Part shown: piece by piece, positions 5,583 to 8,035 of the stretch
Layout of the letters: each line of letters opens with the position of its first letter
How positions within the stretch are numbered: the stretch's first letter is position 1
Assembly: GCA_002305125.1 (NCBI GenBank)
Contig: DBQG01000051.1
Span: 1-8,035 of the forward strand
Direction: 5' to 3'
DNA: 8,035 nt
Source of the DNA: Patescibacteria group bacterium UBA1400
Lineage (GTDB): Bacteria; Patescibacteriota; Microgenomatia; UBA1400
Program-made: the position numbers and the translations under genes
Notes under the pieces: model-generated
The model's database searches: none
What the model saw: the letters and a program-made list of their open reading frames with translations, nothing else
Told to the model about the DNA's origin: nothing

Positions 5583-5600
5583 AAATAAACGGCTTTATTT
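5583..5600 (-). terminator. Weak AT-rich hairpin after the TIG gene
   Basis: AAATAAA and TTTATTT form a 7-bp all-AU stem with a 4-nt loop, GCCG on the minus strand. It lies 38 bp downstream of the stop of the minus-strand TIG gene and is followed by a short T-containing stretch. The stem has no GC pairs, so it would be weak. It is the only terminator candidate seen for this operon. Confidence 0.25.
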
Positions 5601-5637
5601 TATTACTATAGATGAGCTTGGTTATCTTAGTTTTTGT

Positions 5638-6324
5638 TTAAAAGCCAAACTCGGTGGGTTCAACAAAAAAAGGTAGGGGATTATTGTTTTTATCTTTAAG
5701 TAGAACCGAGATAATGCTTTTATTGCCCGGAACCTGGACTTGTTTCAGGTTATCGCTTGTTACAACTTCGTCTTTAAAATAGATTTCCAACCTGCCTTCA
5801 GAGGGCGGGTTTAAGACTTTGACAATATCATTGTTCTCTGTAACCTGGGTTTTGGTATCAATTGAGTAGACAGTAAAAGGAAAGCCCCAGGAGGTGCCTT
5901 TATCAGCTATGGTCAGATTTATATTGCTGATACTGCCCGGGTTTATATTTGAAGGAATCACAAACTCAATTAAGTTAGGAGTCCATTTAATAATATCGTC
6001 TTCCGTAATCTGATAGCTGCCCAGGAAAAGCTTTTTGTTTAAAGGGTTTTGGCCCAGGTTTTGGCCCTGGATAAGAACAGAGTCGCCTACTTTGCCTAAA
6101 AAAGGCCAGACTAAAGTAATCTGAGGGCTACCTTGGGAAGGAGAGCCGTACTCTTTTTCCAGGGAAATGGGTTCTGGTTTTTCAAAAAAAGCTTTTGATT
6201 GGGTTTTGGTTTGTTGCTGGGCCACCAGAACGCTGACGGGAATAGCCAGGGTAATAGCCAGAAGCAGGGTAATGCCGGTTAATTTTTGAAAAGATATATT
6301 TTCCAGGTTTTTTAATAAGCTCAT
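5638..6324 (-). CDS. Membrane-anchored IPT/TIG-domain protein
   Basis: The protein has 228 aa. It has a short polar N-terminus, then a TM segment or signal anchor at about 16-35 ending in VLVAQQQ. From memory, that 'LV.QQQ' ending is common in exported Microgenomates proteins; cleavage after the Ala is possible but uncertain. Residues 68-152 match an IPT/TIG immunoglobulin-like fold: PQITLVWPFLGKVGDSVLIQGQNLG, with the G-D-x-V-x-I-x-G-x-N-L signature, and a final IADKGTSWGFPFTVY strand. A beta-rich tail (160-228) has no family I recognise. The protein is expected to sit outside the membrane as a structural or binding module. Its ATG is only 6 nt after the retropepsin stop, with no clear Shine-Dalgarno, so translation is probably coupled. 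It is the last gene of the operon. Confidence 0.85.
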   Translation of the reverse strand: MSLLKNLENISFQKLTGITLLLAITLAIPVSVLVAQQQTKTQSKAFFEKPEPISLEKEYGSPSQGSPQITLVWPFLGKVGDSVLIQGQNLGQNPLNKKLFLGSYQITEDDIIKWTPNLIEFVIPSNINPGSISNINLTIADKGTSWGFPFTVYSIDTKTQVTENNDIVKVLNPPSEGRLEIYFKDEVVTSDNLKQVQVPGNKSIISVLLKDKNNNPLPFFVEPTEFGF

Positions 6325-6330
6325 TTTTAT

Positions 6331-6945
6331 TTACTGTCTTATCTCAATTTTGTTGGCCTTTGAATTAAAATATACATTATAGGTTTCAAAAAATCCAGAT
6401 CGGCCCAAAATTGATTTGGTGCCGGTAGCTTCAGTAAAAACAACAGGAATGGTTATCTCCTGTTTGCCCAGAAGAATCTTTAAATTGGCTTTATAAGCAA
6501 AAGAGGTGGTGTTACCAAAACCGCTGAAGGTTGACCGCGGTAGTTTGGCCAGGGAAAAACCAAGTTCTGCGGCTTTTTCTCTGGGCAAAGAGGAAACCAC
6601 CGCTCCGGAATCAAGCAGAAACTCTTCTTTTTGAAATCCTTTATCAGGATAAAAGACGGGTAGTTTAACAATCGGCTCAAACACCTCGCCAAAATCGCGC
6701 CATAAGACTATCTGATATTTAGTTTCCAGCAGAACTCCTTCCGCCAGATTGGCTTCTTCTTTTTCTGAGGTAAATTTTTTGGTTAAAAAGAAAGCTCCCA
6801 AAACAAACAGACTTATTACTCCCAGAATATAGCCAAGCTTAAGCAGGGTTTTAAGATTTACTTTTTCTTCCTGTTGGGTGATTTTAGGTTGATAGGGGTT
6901 GTAGTTGGGAGCGGGTTGAGGCTGGTAGTGGTTTTGGGTAGCCAT
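6331..6945 (-). CDS. Membrane-anchored retropepsin-like aspartic protease
   Basis: The protein has 204 aa. Residues 1-33 form a Gln/Pro/Tyr-rich, probably cytoplasmic tail (HYQPQPAPNYNPYQP), and 34-54 form a TM segment, which places the protease domain outside. The catalytic motif is FLLDSGAVVSSLP (D112-S113-G114), the Asp-Thr/Ser-Gly core of retropepsins. The flap region is SGFGNTTSFAY (141-151), and the closing hydrophobic-Gly motif is SILGRSGFFETYNVYF (178-193). There is a single domain with one DSG, as in retroviral and other bacterial retropepsin-like enzymes, so a homodimer is needed to supply both Asp residues. Ser in place of Thr in the motif is tolerated in the family. The substrate is unknown; neighbouring exported Ig-like and TIG proteins are reasonable candidates (inference). 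Seven nt separate its ATG from the upstream stop; there is no strong Shine-Dalgarno. Confidence 0.85.
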   Translation of the reverse strand: MATQNHYQPQPAPNYNPYQPKITQQEEKVNLKTLLKLGYILGVISLFVLGAFFLTKKFTSEKEEANLAEGVLLETKYQIVLWRDFGEVFEPIVKLPVFYPDKGFQKEEFLLDSGAVVSSLPREKAAELGFSLAKLPRSTFSGFGNTTSFAYKANLKILLGKQEITIPVVFTEATGTKSILGRSGFFETYNVYFNSKANKIEIRQ

Positions 6946-6952
6946 AATTAGT

Positions 6953-8035
6953 TTATAGCAGAAAAGAAATTGTTAAATCAAGGCAGATTAAAAAAATGAT
7001 TAAGATAATTAGATTGGGATTAAAAAGCAGGAGTAAAATCGAGGTTGTCAGGGCCAGAAGCAGGAAAACAGCGGCCAATTTTCTTTGCAGGCTTTGTTGT
7101 TTCCAGGTATAAAGGTTAAGTTTTAAGGGTAAACACAGATAAACATTGGTTTTATCCTTACTTTTAATAATTATTTTATCTTTAAAAAGTTGCAGCTCTT
7201 TTTGCTTAACCCAAATCAGCCAGTTTCCTGGCTTTAAGCTTAGGTTAAAACCGCCTTTTTTATCACTCAACAGGGTTTTGCTTGTTTCGTCCTGATTTAA
7301 ACTAATAGTGGTAAAAGACCAGGATTGTTTAAGGGTAGCGTTGTAGCAAAGGCAGGATTTTTTCTTTCTTAAGACTGGCGGCAGCAGGTTAAGAAAGAAA
7401 AAGGGTGTTAGAGCGGTCCAGGTAAGGCTAAAACCCAGTTTGCTAAACCCAAGCCATAGCAGTAAAAAAAGTAGTGGTAGTAAGTTGATTAAAAGCCCGG
7501 GAGAGATAATGCTTTCACTGGTTGCTTGAGGCAACTGAATTAAATCAGCCGGTTCTTTTGCTAAAGGCGGGGGAATAGTGATATCGATTATGGGTGAGGC
7601 AGTCGGTTTGCTTACCTTTAAAAAGAACTCAGGCAGGGTAACAGTGTTGCCAGCGGCATCAGAGGCAATAATCAGCACCTGATAAGTTCCGGCCAGCAGG
7701 TTTTGGCCGGGAATAATGTTAAAAATGCCTTGGGTGTTGGCAGAACCGGTTAGGCTTGCAAGACCATTATTATTATCCAGAGGGATTAGGGTAATCTTTA
7801 TACTGGCGCCAGGTTCGGTTATGCCTTGAAAATCGGGCTTAAGGTTTTTGGTTTCCAAGGTTAGGTTAAGAGGAATAGAGTCAGGGTCCTGGGAGGAAAG
7901 GTTGAGGTTTTCATTTTCTCCGACTTTAGTAATAATAATAAAAGGCGAGACATTATCAATGGTAAAAGTCCAGGTAGCAGAGCTAGCCTCATGGCCATAC
8001 ATGTCAAAAGCTTTTATCTTCCAGGTATAAACACC
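6953..8035 (-). CDS. Ig-like domain, multi-TM envelope protein (5' end beyond the window)
   Basis: The frame is open from the right edge to TAA at 6953, with 360 aa visible. An internal ATG at 8002 is not the start, because the codons before it read GVYTWKIKAFD, part of an Ig-like strand. Visible residues 1-32 are the end of one Ig-like domain (WKIKAFDMYGHEASSATWTFTIDN). About 60-142 are a second (EPGASIKITL ... GTYQVLIIASDAAGNTVTLPEFFLKV). A Pro/Thr/Ser linker follows, then two TM segments (about 178-198 and 200-220). A loop at about 222-310 has a small beta pattern (LLSDKKGGFNLSLKPGNWLIWV) like a shortened carboxypeptidase-regulatory/SpaA-type fold. Two further TM segments (about 317-360) end the protein. 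This looks like an anchored surface protein with an external Ig stalk; the function is unknown. It is the first visible gene of the operon with the retropepsin and TIG protein. Confidence 0.85.
   Translation of the reverse strand, partial: GVYTWKIKAFDMYGHEASSATWTFTIDNVSPFIIITKVGENENLNLSSQDPDSIPLNLTLETKNLKPDFQGITEPGASIKITLIPLDNNNGLASLTGSANTQGIFNIIPGQNLLAGTYQVLIIASDAAGNTVTLPEFFLKVSKPTASPIIDITIPPPLAKEPADLIQLPQATSESIISPGLLINLLPLLFLLLWLGFSKLGFSLTWTALTPFFFLNLLPPVLRKKKSCLCYNATLKQSWSFTTISLNQDETSKTLLSDKKGGFNLSLKPGNWLIWVKQKELQLFKDKIIIKSKDKTNVYLCLPLKLNLYTWKQQSLQRKLAAVFLLLALTTSILLLLFNPNLIILIIFLICLDLTISFLL

Larger units (their letters stand above)
5168..5637. other. Intergenic region between the PaaX-like gene and the Ig/retropepsin/TIG operon
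   Basis: This 470-bp stretch is strongly AT-rich and T-rich on the plus strand. It separates the end of a plus-strand gene from the end of a minus-strand operon, so it is a convergent intergenic region. It holds a terminator-like hairpin (5319-5360), a doubtful 58-aa ORF (5404-5580) and a small AT-rich hairpin (5583-5600). No tRNA, known ncRNA or decayed copy of a neighbour was recognised. The unexplained part is mainly 5168-5318. Confidence 0.6.

Noticed and set aside
6480..6692. 70-aa minus-strand open frame
   Set aside because: It overlaps the retropepsin gene in another frame. The retropepsin frame carries the catalytic motif and TM segment.

Overview
This window looks like a chromosomal piece of a Candidate Phyla Radiation (Patescibacteria) bacterium, most likely Microgenomates-like. 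The inference rests on AT-rich sequence, short tightly packed genes, and families common in that group: a DUF2341 plus LamG surface protein, a short exported protein with a C-terminal beta domain ending in a Trp-Trp motif, a membrane-tethered retropepsin, a TIG protein with a 'VLVAQQQ' anchor, and an Ig-like multi-TM protein. The standard bacterial code fits: no reading frame contains an internal TGA and Trp is written TGG. No rRNA, tRNA, CRISPR array or insertion sequence was seen.

Layout. (A) 1-3812, minus strand: a four-gene operon reading leftwards. It encodes a 48-aa membrane protein with a strong Shine-Dalgarno (too short for ordinary ORF calling), a 149-aa protein made of tyrosine-recombinase core-binding (SAM-like) repeats with no catalytic domain, a 287-aa anchored exported protein with a TPR-like middle, and a large anchored DUF2341-LamG-LamG protein that runs off the left edge. 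(B) 3813-4309: a divergent control region of about 500 bp. It holds a TTAGACA repeat/inverted-repeat cluster, a perfect 10-bp palindrome, a group of DnaA-box-like 9-mers, a possible 31-codon leader ORF and a 5' UTR hairpin. (C) 4310-5167, plus strand: a PaaX-family regulator (winged helix, Cas2-like middle, PaaX C-terminal domain). (D) 5168-5637: an AT-rich intergenic region with a terminator-like hairpin and one doubtful small ORF. (E) 5638-8035, minus strand: a second tightly packed operon. It encodes an Ig-like/multi-TM protein (5' end outside the window), a membrane-anchored retropepsin-like aspartic protease and an anchored TIG protein.

How it may work together (inference): both minus-strand operons make cell-envelope or surface proteins. 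The PaaX-like protein is transcribed divergently from operon A and faces repeated half-sites, so it is the natural candidate for the regulator of operon A. The catalytically empty core-binding-domain protein inside operon A is the most unusual member. It may have been repurposed as a DNA- or protein-binding accessory factor. In operon E the retropepsin is placed to act outside the membrane on envelope proteins such as its neighbours.
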